From: Cruorifilaria tuberocauda
Lineage: Eukaryota; Nematoda; Chromadorea; Rhabditida; Onchocercidae
Assembly: GCA_013365365.1 (NCBI GenBank)
Contig: JABVXU010000211.1
Location: 28,639 to 92,638 of the forward strand
DNA: 64,000 nt
Direction: 5' to 3'
Shown here: in pieces, positions 1 through 13,000 of the stretch
How the letters are laid out: every line of letters starts with the position of its first letter
How positions within the stretch are numbered: position 1 is the first letter of the stretch
The notes under the pieces: generated by a model
What the model saw: the letters and a program-made list of their open reading frames with translations, nothing else
What the model was told of the DNA's origin: nothing
Databases searched by the model: none
Made by a program: the position numbers and the translations under genes

Positions 1-2
1 CA

Positions 3-418
3 ACTCAAACGGTCGTCATAGAAGCTCCACCAAACGTTCCAAATTTTCCGGTTAGCAGAAAAAATGATCCAAACTTTTCAACTCAACCAGTTGTCAGAGA
101 AGTCTCACCAAACCTTTTAGTTTCTCCAATTGATAAGGAAAATCATCCAAACCTTTCAACTTCTCCGATCGACAGAGAAAATCATCCAAACCCTTCAACT
201 TCTCCGATCGACAGAGAAAATCATCCAAACCCTTCAACTCCTCCGATCGACGGAGAAAATCATCCAAATCGTCCAACTCATCCGATCGGCAGAGAAAATC
301 ATCGAAATCGTCCAACTCATCCGATTAACAGAGAAAATCATCCAAACATTCCAGTTCATCTGATCAACAGAAAAATTCAAGGAGATCATCCGAGTTTCAG
401 GATGATTCGTCGGCATAT
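3..418 (+). CDS. Edge exon of an unidentified gene with 13-residue repeats
   Basis: The third forward frame is open from the window edge to a strong donor, GTAAGT, at 419, so this looks like an internal or 5' exon of a gene whose start lies outside the window. It has no in-frame start that I can place. The translation is rich in Pro, Asn, Ser and Arg, and its middle is a tandem array of a 13-residue unit of the type ENHPNPSTSPIDR. Such repeats suggest a disordered or surface-exposed segment. I do not recognise the protein. If the donor is not used, the frame stops five bases later at TAA. It could join the small gene at 2348-2923, but I could not fix the linking exon. Confidence 0.4.
138..371 (+). 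repeat. 39-bp in-frame tandem repeat, six copies
   Basis: Units start at 138, 177, 216, 255, 294 and 333, each with GAAAATCATC at its head. The period of exactly 39 bp keeps the reading frame. Copies differ by point changes, mostly in the middle (Pro-Ser-Thr versus Arg-Pro-Thr). There are no spacers, so it is a coding minisatellite and not a CRISPR array. Confidence 0.9.
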
Positions 419-423
419 GTAAG

Positions 424-2347
424 TTAACTTTTCTTTTCATTTAACAATTCTCTTCCGTTACTTATTTTATATGAAATAATTTGTCTTTTGAAAAAGTTGA
501 AAAAAAGTAATATGAAATTCGAAGGAAACAAAAAAGGAAGTGGAAAAAAATCATTGTCCTACTTCAATTTTCTATACTATAAATAATAAACAATGAATCA
601 TTTGACTTTCTTGCTTATCAACTCTCCTTCCTAACAATTATCAATACTTATCAAAAATCTTTTCCCCCTGTTATTTTAACAATAAACGATCATATGATAA
701 CACCAATACGACATAACAATCACTGACCATATCACTTTCTTTTTCTTATCATCCTATCTCTCCTCCTCTTCTCAAATGAGAAAAAATAATTGAAAATTGT
801 AGTAATAGAAGTTTCAGTAATGCGCAAGAGGAATGTCCTGTTGCAAGAATTGAATTCATCAGTTATTTATCATTTAATTATCTCTTTTCCTATCTTTCAT
901 CCAAACTAAATTGCTGGATCTCAGATTGTTAGATCTTCAATTAATATAGCAAAAAAGTAATGAAATAAACAAAACTTATGCCAAAAAAAAAAAAAAAACA
1001 GAAGAAACAAATGAAAAAAAAGTGCAAATTCCCTTCTTATATTTCATCCGGAAATTATTCAAATTTTCTGATAATATTCAAAAATTTTTTGAGTAATATA
1101 TAGCTTTCCTAATTGTTCAAATCATTTTTCTGAAACTCGAAATTACTGATCGGTATCTAAAAGTTGGACGGTTTATCTTTGGAAGAAGAAAAGACAAATA
1201 CCTTTTTTACTCACAAATTAATAAGTATACGTGATCGAACGTGTACGTGTACGTGATCGATTGATATTCCAGCTAAGTGCAAACTTCAACTTCTCAAAGG
1301 TTTTTTTTCCTCTCTTTTCTCTTCATTTTCAGGTTTGTCAGTATATGAAGCACAAAAAAGATTCCTCTTAATTTTTTTTTCTGCCATATAAGAAAAAAAA
1401 ATATACAAAAATGGCAAAATTAACAAGGATAGAATAATTGAGTTTTTAATTAATTTTTTTTAAAATTTGTTTATATGAAAAAAAAAAATAAGAGTTAAAT
1501 AGTTACTTGAAAATTGATACTATTTTAGCTCAGATTACATACTCAAATTCTGTTATCAAAAAACCTTTTGTTTAATGTTTATAATAACCTAAAATAAGTT
1601 GAATTAGTCTGAAATTTCGATAATTCCTTTCATTTTTCTAGATGAGAATAGCTGAAATTATCATTAATTGCAAATATACCTAACGTTATGAAGATATTTG
1701 GTTTGATTTAAAAAATTGTGATATAATCAAAATATTTTTTCTTTGATAAAAATTCGATCACTCGAAATTTTCTAACTTTTATACATATGCTAAATTAGCA
1801 TGATCTGACAGAATTCTTCCAGAATAGTGTAAACTATTGGTGTAATAGTATTGGTTTATTGGCGTTAAGAGTATAAGCATGGTGGTATTGATCGGTAGGT
1901 AGATGAAATTGTGAAAAGAGTACATCCCTCATTACACAATCTCTGTCAACCTTTCAGCTCATTCTTTGCATTTTTAGAATTTACGTTATTACTACACGGA
2001 AGTAACGTGAAAGAATTGAAATATTTCAATAGAAGTAATAGTAGAATTTATTATCATTATTAATTGTTTGTGAAATTTTGATTAATGTATAAGGAAGAGT
2101 AAGTTAATCTCTTTTTAAGAAATAAAACAAGTTTAAAGTTTTGCAAATTGAATGCTATATCATTTATACTAATCTAATGTTAACTATGCAATATTTCACA
2201 TTATGTTCTATAAGCGAAATAAATCCTACAGATATTTCATGAAGAGCTTGTTTACTTACCTGTTCTATTTGTAATCTCTTTTTTCTCATTTCATTTCTTC
2301 CAACATGCATTACTTCTCAATTCTCTTCATTCATTTCAAATTTAACT
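424..2347. other. Non-coding stretch, no gene seen
   Basis: This 1.9-kb AT-rich stretch has many A and T runs and no convincing open frame. If the edge exon belongs to the same gene as the exons at 2348-2923, this is an intron; otherwise it is intergenic. A short duplicated string (ACGTGATCGA) sits near 1230-1260. Confidence 0.5.
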
Positions 2348-2923
2348 ATGCATCATCCACAGAACATTTATATTCAGGTACTATTTGAATTTCGATTAAC
2401 TCTTTACCTATGCTCAATTCAGGAGGACAATCTATATATTTTTAGTAATTTACATTCCGGACAATTTCTTTCTCCAAAAAATGCATCAAACGAGCAGATG
2501 ATAAGTAATCATTCACCTTTTCTCTCTCTCTCTCTCTTTCTCTTTCTCTGTCTCTCTCTTTCCCTTTCCCTTTCACTCTTCTCGATGATTCATAATTTCT
2601 TCCCATTTCTTATCTTCGTTTATTTTCCATAAAACAAAAATGGAATGCACACAATTCACAATAACAAGTCATACTACATTTATTTCTAACACTTTCCAGA
2701 CATTTTTACATCCGTTGAAACGAATGATTTTCATTCCGTCATTAAATCCTTACAAGAATGCTGTGATGTTGCGTGTTGTAGCGCTCTAACCGAGGAAGAG
2801 AGAGCTTACGGTTGGTCTGTGGTATATGTGTGCGTTGGCGAGATAGATGGAAGGGCGTGGGTGTTGTTGTGTGGGGGTAAAGTACCGAGAGTTCTGTGCT
2901 GGAATCTATATGAACAGGCTTAG
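2348..2923 (+). CDS. Probable small cysteine-containing protein, three exons
   Basis: Three exons join in frame: 2348-2377, 2423-2504 and 2700-2923, giving 111 residues if the ATG at 2348 is the start. The junctions are CAG|GTACTA with acceptor TTCAG, then AA|GTAATC with acceptor TTTCCAG, and the phases match. The last exon is open for 74 codons and is clearly more GC-rich than its surroundings, with a Cys-rich stretch (ECCDVACC) followed by TEEERAYGW. I do not recognise a family. The first exon could instead begin at 2363 after CCACAG, which would make this the 3' end of the gene entering from the left edge. The first intron would be only 45 nt, short but in the range of small nematode introns. 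Confidence 0.4.
2521..2578. repeat. (TC)n-rich simple repeat
   Basis: Interrupted TC/TTTC microsatellite inside the putative second intron of the small gene. Confidence 0.85.
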
Positions 2924-2978
2924 AATTAACATAAGCTCAACTAGCACTTAGAGAAAGATTTGCTTAGAAGATTGAGAA

Positions 2979-3089
2979 ATGAAAAGCGAAAGCGATGACT
3001 CAGTGTTTATCGTTTCCGGTAAATCGGTACTGAGATCCTTAAAGAAAGATGATATGGACAAGTTTTTGCGTAGAGTTATTGCAAGATAG
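2979..3089 (+). CDS. Short ORF (36 aa), possibly upstream of eIF4G
   Basis: An ATG at 2979 opens a 36-residue frame that starts MKSESDDSVFIVSGKS and ends at TAG. It is charged and looks more like coding sequence than the AT-rich DNA around it. No domain is recognised. It could be a uORF in a long eIF4G leader, a short 5' exon, or chance; none of its in-frame donors gives the phase needed to extend the eIF4G exon at 4011. Confidence 0.2.
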   Translation: MKSESDDSVFIVSGKSVLRSLKKDDMDKFLRRVIAR

Positions 3090-4010
3090 ATACAAAATGA
3101 GCGTAATTTTCATATCCTGTAATTAGAGGCCAAATTTAGTTTTTATTTCATAAAATCTGGGATAGGTTTGTTCTGTGAAAGTTGATTTCACTGAAATATT
3201 GCTGAAGAGAGGTTTTATTTCGTTTTCGCCATTAAAAATATCTCTGAAATAACTGTTTAATCAATCAGTTTGATTATTATTTAGAAACAGAATTTTCTAT
3301 AAGATTAGTGATTCTGTTTCAGAACCGAAAATGATGGATACGTTTGCACTTTTTGGAATATAAATAGACATTCGGGATGAAGTGCCTTTTTATGGATTTT
3401 TACTATTGTAAATGGAATTTTGGAATGTTACACAAATACATATGAATATATTTTGTAAAATAGATAACCCTTTTTTGTCGGGAAAAAATGTTTTTTTCAA
3501 GTCAACTTAAAAAAAGCAAGGGACATAGTGTTGACAGATCAGTTAGGTATGAAACTAGATGAACAACCCTAAACGTGCTTTATGTTCCAGTAAAAGGATG
3601 GGAAAATTATATTATGTAAAAACAAGAATGCTGATCATCGGGTCAAACCCGTGGATCTATCCAGATTAACATACTTTTCATTAGGTTAGCAGTCTGCTTT
3701 GTCGATAACGCAAATTAGCAGTTGTTTTGTTTGTCTTAATAAAGTCTCACTTATTTAGACTAACTTATTTGTCATTGCGGTAATCGTTTATTCTCAATGA
3801 TGGTGCCAATCAATCATTGTTGTATCTGTCTGTAATTAAAAAAGTATTTTTTTTAGATCAACTTCTTACTAGCTTAATCAACCATTCACCGATATTACCA
3901 ATTAGTTGTCATTGTATTTAGGGTTAAAAATATCATTAGGTTAATGTGTGATAATGTTCTAATCGATACAACGATATCATACTAAATTAAAAGAATGTCT
4001 CGACTTTCAG
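3090..4010. other. 5' flank of the eIF4G gene
   Basis: No gene seen. It ends in a good acceptor (CGACTTTCAG, 4001-4010) only 16 nt before the eIF4G start codon. That is the typical arrangement of a nematode first exon receiving a trans-spliced leader; leader use itself cannot be seen here. Confidence 0.5.
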
Positions 4011-4026
4011 GAATTTCAAACATAAT

Positions 4027-7000
4027 ATGTCCAGTGGTAACCCGCGAGGGAAACCAAGAAGAAATGGATCAATTCCAGGTAATTTCGGTTGGTGCCTCTC
4101 TTTCCTACAAAAATACTAAAGAACGACAAATGACTGCTAAATAGAAGTTTAAATTTGTTATTAACTGTTTACTTCTTGTTGATAGGTATTCTAAACAGAA
4201 AACATGAAAAATCAAAGAATATAGGAGAGAAAGAAAAGAATAAAAAATTCTGCGGGATAAAGAGACAGAAAGATGGACGATAGCAACCAAGTAGATTGAT
4301 CCCCAAGCGAGAATGATGTTAGGTTGTCATTCTAATGGCTTGTGAATGTTTTCGGTAATGACGTTGTCTGTCAAAAATACCGTATATTTCACGGAATGAT
4401 CCATCCTTTTGAACAGAAAAATCTACTCTTTTTTAGTCGCATTTTTTATTCTTCATGTTATGCTGGAATAGTTCTACTTTGCCGTTTACCGTTCCCTCAG
4501 GTAAGTTTCAGAAATCTTGTTTGTAATGGTTTTTTTCGTGCGGGAAAGGGTGAAGAGTGTCGAGAAAGAATTTTAAGATTCTTTTTTTCTTTCCTGTTTT
4601 TCGTTATGTGCGCTTTTTGAAATCATTTTTTCCGAATTTGATGAAAGATTACATCTCTTTGACATACTCATGGTATAAGTATGTTAGGAATAGGTAATGA
4701 ATATTTTGCACACGGAATAATTTTTTGCCTTTCATGATTTTCAGAATCTGAAAGCATCAGTGCATTTTTTCCAATTTTTGATTAAAAAATTCACCCAAAA
4801 ATTATTTACGGTCATATTTCTTTAATAAATTTAAGAATAGGATTTGCAGATTATGGTGGCCAACACATTGTAAGTTCTCAAGTGCCCGTCGGAGTATTAC
4901 CACCCGGGCAACCACCACAACCTTTGGTTAATGGGAATGCGGGGCAGCCACCCCAACAACCAATTCCATTCGCTATACCAAGTGTGGACGGCGCACATCC
5001 ACCACATGCTGCAGGCCAGTATCCCACCGTTACGCGGATACCGCCGAGGAATCTGCCGTAAGTTTAAGATTTTTAGAGAAGAGAATGGAGCTAAGGTCGG
5101 TCATTCTGTTTGATCCACCAATAGAGCTGAAGTTATATTTACAGTGTTACTTTATTCCTTTCACTCCTTTTGCAAGTTTTCTGATTTTTCGATCACTTTA
5201 AAATTTGGATTTACTTAGATGGTATTCTCAAAGCAAATCACCCACTTAGAACGCAAGAATGATTCCCTTTGATTTGTATTTGCGACATAATCAATAGTAT
5301 CTAATAAATTAGTGATTTGTTGTTTTATAGGAATCCAAGTATGCAATTTGCAGCGGGCGAAGCGCTCGTAGAAGGTGCACGTCCGCAGCAAGGCAATCAT
5401 CAAATAACAATACATACTGCCAGATATCAAACACAGCCAGTTCAGACGCAACAGAATTACCCAACTTCACAGGTCCGTTTGTTTTTGCTACAGTTACTTT
5501 GTTTGAAATTGCACAGTATTAGTGCTTTTGAACGGACACTTTCAATTTTACAGAAGATCGGAAATTGTTTATCATTGTGCCAAAGCAGTTCGAAGTTCCT
5601 TAAAAAATACAAGTTGTAAAATTGAATTTATTATCAACTTTTCAGTTGGCTTATCCCACAGCGCCACCTAGTTCGATGTATAATTCTAATGCCATCTATG
5701 GTGCGCACAGTTTTTTACCAAGCAATCCGCAGTCATTTTATTACCCTCCGTTAGTTCAATATTTGATATTATGGAACAAAATATTCAAAAATGTTTCATT
5801 CAAATTATTCATTTTAATTGTCAAAAGGTATCAAAAATATTTGAAAAAACAAAATGAAGAAAGGAAGATGAAGCTTAGAGTAATCGTGACTAATTGCAGT
5901 CATAACTATTGTATGTTATCAAAATCACAGCGATCTGAAGTTTCAGGGTTGTTGCTCCTGTTTATTCATATTACCCACCTGCACAACCACCAGATTACAT
6001 CAATCCGGCGGCGGCAGCAGCACGCATGAATGTAGGTTACAATCAAAATCCGTTCCTAATACAGGCTACTGCAGCTGCAACACCACCTACTGCACCACCT
6101 GCAACAACTACTACAGCTGGAATAGCAACGAGTATACCGCAACAACTACCACAGCAATTGACAAAAACAAAAAGAATCTTGTCAATAGTTGATCCGACGA
6201 CGAATGAAGTAACGAATAAGGACCATATCATTAGATCTGAAAAGGAACAGCAGCAGCAATTGATGCAACAAAATGTGGAAAGTGGTGATACTGGCAAGTT
6301 TATCAGTTTATCATTTCATCAGTAGTTTATCCGTTACCTTATACATCAAGTAACCTACTACACAGAAAGCTACTTTGGTCGCATTTGCTTGATAGTTCCT
6401 TTTTCATTATTTTTGATGACAGCATACAACAATTTTTTGACTTTTAAATTTATTATCTGTGGGTTGAAATCGACTGTGAGACATCTAAGAGGCGTTAACT
6501 CAGAACTTTTAATAAACCGAAAAGTCATTAGTAAATATTAGTAGTGAAAGTGAAAAACGGTTTATATTATGGGAAGTTTTCAAAGGATTTACTTACTTTA
6601 CTTACTATTACCCTCATGAACGAAAGCTCATGTTTTTATATAGCACATAATTCATCTATCAACCTAAAAGCTGCAGTTTACAGATTACGGACAATTTAGA
6701 TCATCGAGTCAGTTGTTTACTTAGTGTTAACTCACAATTTTTCCGTCAATAACTCTCTACTTCTGCTAGTGTTCTGTTTTTACTCTTTTTTCTTCCTTCA
6801 TCCATACAGAGAAATAGTATACGGATTTAATTGTGCAGATGAACGTGGTTACAGTTGTTTGCAAAAAATGAAGTTAATGAAAATATATGTTCTATTTTCA
6901 GCATATATGTTTTGGTCATATATTTTATGTTTTAACCTTTATTGCAAAGTTTCACCGAAATTCATTTTTCGTTTTTCTATGCTTTTAAAATAGTGAACAC

Positions 7001-10000
7001 TGGTACGATATACTGAATGACATGCTGCTCTTCGGATTGCTTTTTAATAAGTAGTCACAGTTTATATTTCTGGTATTGCAGTATAGTTTTATTTCAGTAA
7101 TTAAGTAGTTTTAGACATCTAGCTCAAAAAGTTATTCAAAAGTGAAGTTTATGTCTGAAATATAGCAGCATGTACATGCATACACAAGCACGTGTAATTT
7201 TTTACATCATCACCAACTACAATGATATTGTTCTCTCTACATCGAAGAAAGAGAAGTTACATTAATTCCATAAATTTTAAATTTAACTTTAGCGAAAATC
7301 GAAATCATCCGATTTTTTTTAAACAATTGTTGAGGAAAGAAAACAATTTCGTTTTTTTTCTGACTAAATTTCCTTAGGATTTGTCAGTGATTGCTTGCAA
7401 ACTAATTGCTATTCACGCGGTACATCGCAACGTTTATGCAACTATTTGAGTTAAAGCTTATAGCATTTAAAGGTATTGGTAAAATTTAAAAGGGAAAATG
7501 TAACAAAATTAAAACCTTGTGAAAATTAAAAGAGTGAAAAGTATGACTTAACTGATTAATTTTAATAATTCACGAGCTCACTATCTGTAATCATAAGGAA
7601 CGACAACCATGGAATAGACAGAACAGACGGTATAAATATAATTCGAAAGATTGTAAGCGTAGATGGTAATTAGCCTGAAATGCTAGCGGTTTTTAATATT
7701 TTACATATAAAATTAAATCTCTCCGAGAAACGGCTTTTTATTTAAATATAATTTTTTCAATTTTCTTGATATTGATATAGGCATAACAAATACAGATTCA
7801 AATGGTTGTTTGATCGGTACTGTGATTTTCTTTCGAAGCCTATATGATCATTGTTATGTAGCACGCTATACTCTACACTATCAATAAATACACTTAGCTC
7901 GTATACTTTAATATCTGAAAGTATGGGTTCTTAGTTTTTGTGAAGTTATGTGTGTAACTTACCATTAAAAGTATTGGCGAGTCACGTTAAAAATAAGCAA
8001 AAAGTTAGAAAAAACTTCTACAGCAATTTCTAACTGTATAATACATAAGAGATATACAAGAAAGGAAAAATATAATTAACAATCGGACAGAAAATTATAT
8101 AAATAAGCAAACAGTTATCATATAAGTATGTATTAAGTAAGCAATTTATATAAAAATACGGAGAATATTGAAAATAGTTAAATGCAGCAAAACTGATAGC
8201 ATTACAAAGGTTGGGAGGAAGTGTTATGTAATGTATAGTTTTAAATTGAACTACTTTATTTATCCTTTTCCACCTTTAAAAAGGGGATGACGTATGTAGA
8301 ATCCCGAATGCATAGTATGTTTTTAGATTGTAAAGTAGTTCTGATAACAGGGAAAGTATGTACAATAATGTCGGTACAGGAATTGCATAGTGAAAAAAAA
8401 GGGGCTGCAATAGTGTGTAGCATATTCTTTATAAATGGATAAACTTGAGAAAAGTGACAGTGAACAGAGTTAAATTGAATTAGAGAAAAGAGTGACGATA
8501 AACGTTTAACAGGAATGAAATCATTTAGACTGTCATTGATTCGGGAGATAATCAGTCGCTGTCGCGCTGATGTAATTCACATCCCTTACGGCTTTGGGCG
8601 TACATTTTTTTGATGCAATTTTCGATGTGACATTTTCGCTTCAACGAAGAAAGATGGAGGAATAATATTTGCTAATAGATTGACTAAAGAAAATAAATGA
8701 TGTTTCGTGGTAATGGTGTAGGCAAAATTGAGGATTGAAAATTTTTCTAGTTTTTCAGCATAGATAAAACTGCAGTCAAAGTGCAAAAAGTAGTGACTGC
8801 GGAAGCGATAACAAAAGCAGATGAAATGAGAGCAATAGCAAACTGTTCACCATTCTCATCGAATGTATCGCTGTTTGTCAACTCTTAAATGTATTTGGAA
8901 GAAGTTAGATGAAAGGTTTGAAAGATAAACCAAGAGAAACTTATTGACGATGTTAATATTTAGAGGTAGCATAAGATAGATGAATGAGAAAATCTCAGTA
9001 AACCGACCTAATGGGTATAGGAGGTTTTTCATTTTTGTATCATTATTCTTTGTGTACATGTTGTTTCATTTGTTGATATACAAATATGATAATTCAGAAG
9101 GCTGATATAGAGATGGTTTAATAATAATAGCAATAATCAGTAGATTTCGGGTAATTTATTGTTGCTTATTACCCAAAATATTTGAAAATGTATGGAGTTA
9201 TCTTCCACTGAAGTATTTTTTGAGTCGTCTTTGAGAATAGAAAAAGTTGGACCGTTACTGTGACAGCTGTCTTAATTATTTTGTGGCAAATTTTTTTGCA
9301 AAAGTTTAATTAATGGTTTTTCGTGTGAACGTTATAAAACTATTTCTGGTTAATATCCTAATAATGCAACAATAATGACCGCTCCTGGTGTGAATTTATG
9401 CTTGTTTTGTGTGTTTTTAATAAGAAAGATGGATGCTTCTTGGATTATAAAATTTACAATGTCCGTTTAATGATTTTTTTATCGTTGTTTAGCCACATTT
9501 CTTCATTGACAAGTTTTTTTTGGCAAATATTAGTATGTCTAAAATATAAGCGTTAAAATGGAGTTTTATATTTTTTTCGAAAGTGATTATTTTACATTAC
9601 ACTTTTCTTTAATTTCCATTTATCATCTCATTATTATTCCGTAAGAAAGAGAATTTTTTTTTGAACAGAATTAGGTCACTGATGTCTTTCTTTAGATGAG
9701 AAGAAAGGGGAAAAGAAGAATAGAAGTGCTTTAAAGCATTTAATGTTTCTTAACATTCATTGGTAATTATTCTATGTTAATAGTATGCGAAATTTTTTGC
9801 TTTCATCTTTTCTCAATATTTATATGGATTTACAGGTGGAAAAAAAGGTTCATCGTCAGGACAGGACGTGAAACGTGAGCAGCCGTCGTCATTTCCTTCC
9901 AATGCGTCTCAAAAATTCACAATGCAAGTTGCGCAATCAGTATTAGGTGGTTCTAATGCGGTCATTGCCGTGACACCTACTCCACCATCTGCAATCAATG

Positions 10001-13000
10001 CAGCATCTTTTACAGTACCGGTAGCTCAAAACGATACGACTGGTGATATAGTACCACGACCATCGACATCAGCTCCACCTGTATCTACTAGAATGCCACC
10101 ATCTAAGGAGGTATCAATTTTCAAAAAAATGTAATGAAGATGAGTCGAAATTTACTATAATGTTTTATTTTGTTTGATGAGTTTACTTTATGTGAAGTAT
10201 TTAATCAGTAAAGTTTTTTAGCAGTTTTGCATTTGCACGTTCTTTATTTAAGGTCGAGAGAAGTGCTCCGCCCGAATTGTCTATAGAAGAAACAAAAATT
10301 GTGGAAGCGTCGAAATCAATGGAAAAAAGCGATCCGATTGTATCAACTGAAACGCAAGGTATATTTTGGATGAGAGAAAAATACAGGGTAAAAATGCATA
10401 ATATAAGTAAGCTTTTAAAAGAAATTTCGTTGAGAAGAACTAATCAACAGAAGTTTCAATTGTTTTGTAGCTTGGGAATAAGAGAATTCACTTATGTCCA
10501 TATATAATTGATTTCAGTGTTAGATGAACGAATTGAGCAAGATGACAAAGAAAAAGAATCTCAGCGAAGTGCTGAAATGGTGACACCTGTTATTACAAAA
10601 GATAGTACGGAACGGGATCTCCTAATAACAGGTGAATTGACGAAACAAGATCAGTGTCTGGAAGATGAAGAAGAGGATGAAGAAGACGAAGATGAACGTC
10701 AAAAGCAACCATTGCAGCGAGTAGATACAGATGATGCCATTCCTCCACTTTCAATGCAGTATGTCATATCCCTCTGATTTTCATTTATAGAAGTAAATAA
10801 AAACCTTTTTTTTTGTTCTTAAATTGATAATTATAGCTTGCAAGAAAAAAGATAAAATGTTTTCCTGAAACTAAAATTGTTTTACTTAAATATGCAAAAT
10901 ATAATATATAATATGTAAAAAAAGTCAGTCATTTAAACAGTCATATTTCTTTTTTCAGGGGTCATTCTGTTGTCGAAATAGTGCACGAAGAAGAAGCCGA
11001 AAAAGACGAGAAATTTCCTGAAGAAGAGGAAAGTCCTGAGGCAGTGCGAGCGAGAAAAAAGCAGGAATATATTGCTAAACAGAAGGAGATGTTACAGAAC
11101 GAAGTTAGTTCCATTCGTGAAACAAACTTTAAATCCATATCATGTGATTATTCAAGCGGTGGAATAGGTCGGGATTTAATGAGAGTATGAATTTTCTAAT
11201 GTCTATAAAATTTTCAGCATAATGTTCAATTAGATGAACGTATATATGGTCATGATTATTTATTCTTGATACGTGATATAGTTAAAGATATCTTTCTGGA
11301 ATCCGTACTGCCTGTAAAAGTATCCGAGTTGAAAGATCTTGGCATCGATATTGCTTCGGCGCCTGCCAATGGCACTATCGGTGATCGTCAGGTCAGGTTT
11401 CTTTCGTTCAGTTTATGTATACCGTTGACTATAATTTAACTAGTTGAAACACCGAGCATTTCTTCTTTCTGACAACATGATATCATCTTGGTAAACATAT
11501 TGCTTGTGGAAGAGTGAATACTATATTAATTAAATCGGTATTCTACATATTAGATATTTTTAAAACAAAATTTTGTTAATAATTTCATCCAATACTTTTT
11601 AGCGTCGTTTCGATAGTGCAGCTGGTGCTGGTGCTCGATTCATACCCGGTTGGGTGGATAAAAGCCAATCAAAACCAAAAGCGGTTCATTATTTAATGAT
11701 TTTTCTTATCCGACCAAATATTGTTTTAAAAGGAAAAGTTGAAGCAAAACCATATTTCTTTACCTCTGAAAAGTTTTATACAAAGTGTTTCGTAAGTTTT
11801 ATAAAGGTTGTTACAAAATATACACTATAAAAATACAAACTATAAAAATGCATAATATTCATATTCTAGTATCATGGAAGACTCAGTGACCGGACACATT
11901 CAAATCAGCGTGAACGCGATCGAAAAAGAGTTCGTAATTAATATATTTTTCAAGTTTGTTTCGTCACCTAATATAATTTTCATAACTTTAACTTCCATAC
12001 AATTTATATTTACACTAGTTTTAGTCAACGGTAAGTCGACCATCAATTGATCGGCCCAATCGTGAACCGGTGAAGTTACATAAAGCTGAAAATGCATGGA
12101 AGCCAGAACGAAACATTGATGCTAATCAGGTAAAAATAAAAGAGATTCCCTTATTTATTTAGAAAATTGCTTGAAATTTTTCATAGCTTATGATAAATCG
12201 GTACATATAGGTTTGATCAGACAAGGTATTTCATTTGATTGCAAATTACAGAAACTGTATAAGAATGTGCGAAGTTTGTTAAATAAATTGACACCATCAA
12301 CATTCGAAGAACTTTCACGGGATTTCTTGCGTTTTGAAGTATATAAGAACAAAGAACAAATGGGTGAAGTTATCAACATTATTTTCGACAAGGCTGTTGA
12401 AGAGCCTAATTTCTGTGCTCTTTATAGGTAAAAGCCATAATTTTTTATTTGAAAAATAATACTGCTTTTCTGAAACAGTGACAAGATCAAAACTTTCTAA
12501 TAATAAATCAACAACAAAGCAGAAAATGTTGGGAATATTAGCACTTTAGGTGAATATTGCAATTGCAGTTTTATAGCTAGCCCCAATTTTTTAAAACCAT
12601 ATCTCTTCAACCTGTATAGAAAATATGAGCGCGAAGTTATAGGTGAGCGGGAACATGAGATGAAAAACAAATATTTATACACTTTTCATCAATGGAATTG
12701 ACTATAAATAATCGAGACAAACTTTTGAAAAGTTTTTTGGAACTAAATATTAATAGAAAAATTGGGTCTGTTTTAGTGATCTTTGCAAAATGCAAGTGGT
12801 GAAAGAATCGAAAGAATCAAAGGATAAATCAAAATTTCGAAGTGCATTATTGACTCGATGTCAGAATACTTTCGAAGAGAAGCGAATGTCTGAAATCAAC
12901 AATAAAAAAACGGAAATGGAGAAAGAAACTGATGTAAGTAGCTTGCTTGTGTTTTCCTTTAATTTTTGTGGATTTTGATTGGTAATAAGGGAAAGGATAG

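Noticed and set aside
138..371. CRISPR-like repeat array
   Set aside because: The units are contiguous without unique spacers, and the sequence is eukaryotic coding DNA.
130..440. Three overlapping frames (+ and -) through the 39-bp repeats
   Set aside because: The period is a multiple of three, so every frame stays open. Only the frame starting at 3 runs from the edge to a good GTAAGT donor.
6043..6297. Minus-strand 84-codon ORF
   Set aside because: It is antisense to the fifth eIF4G exon; its Ala/Val/Cys runs mirror the Thr/Gln/Ala-rich coding strand.
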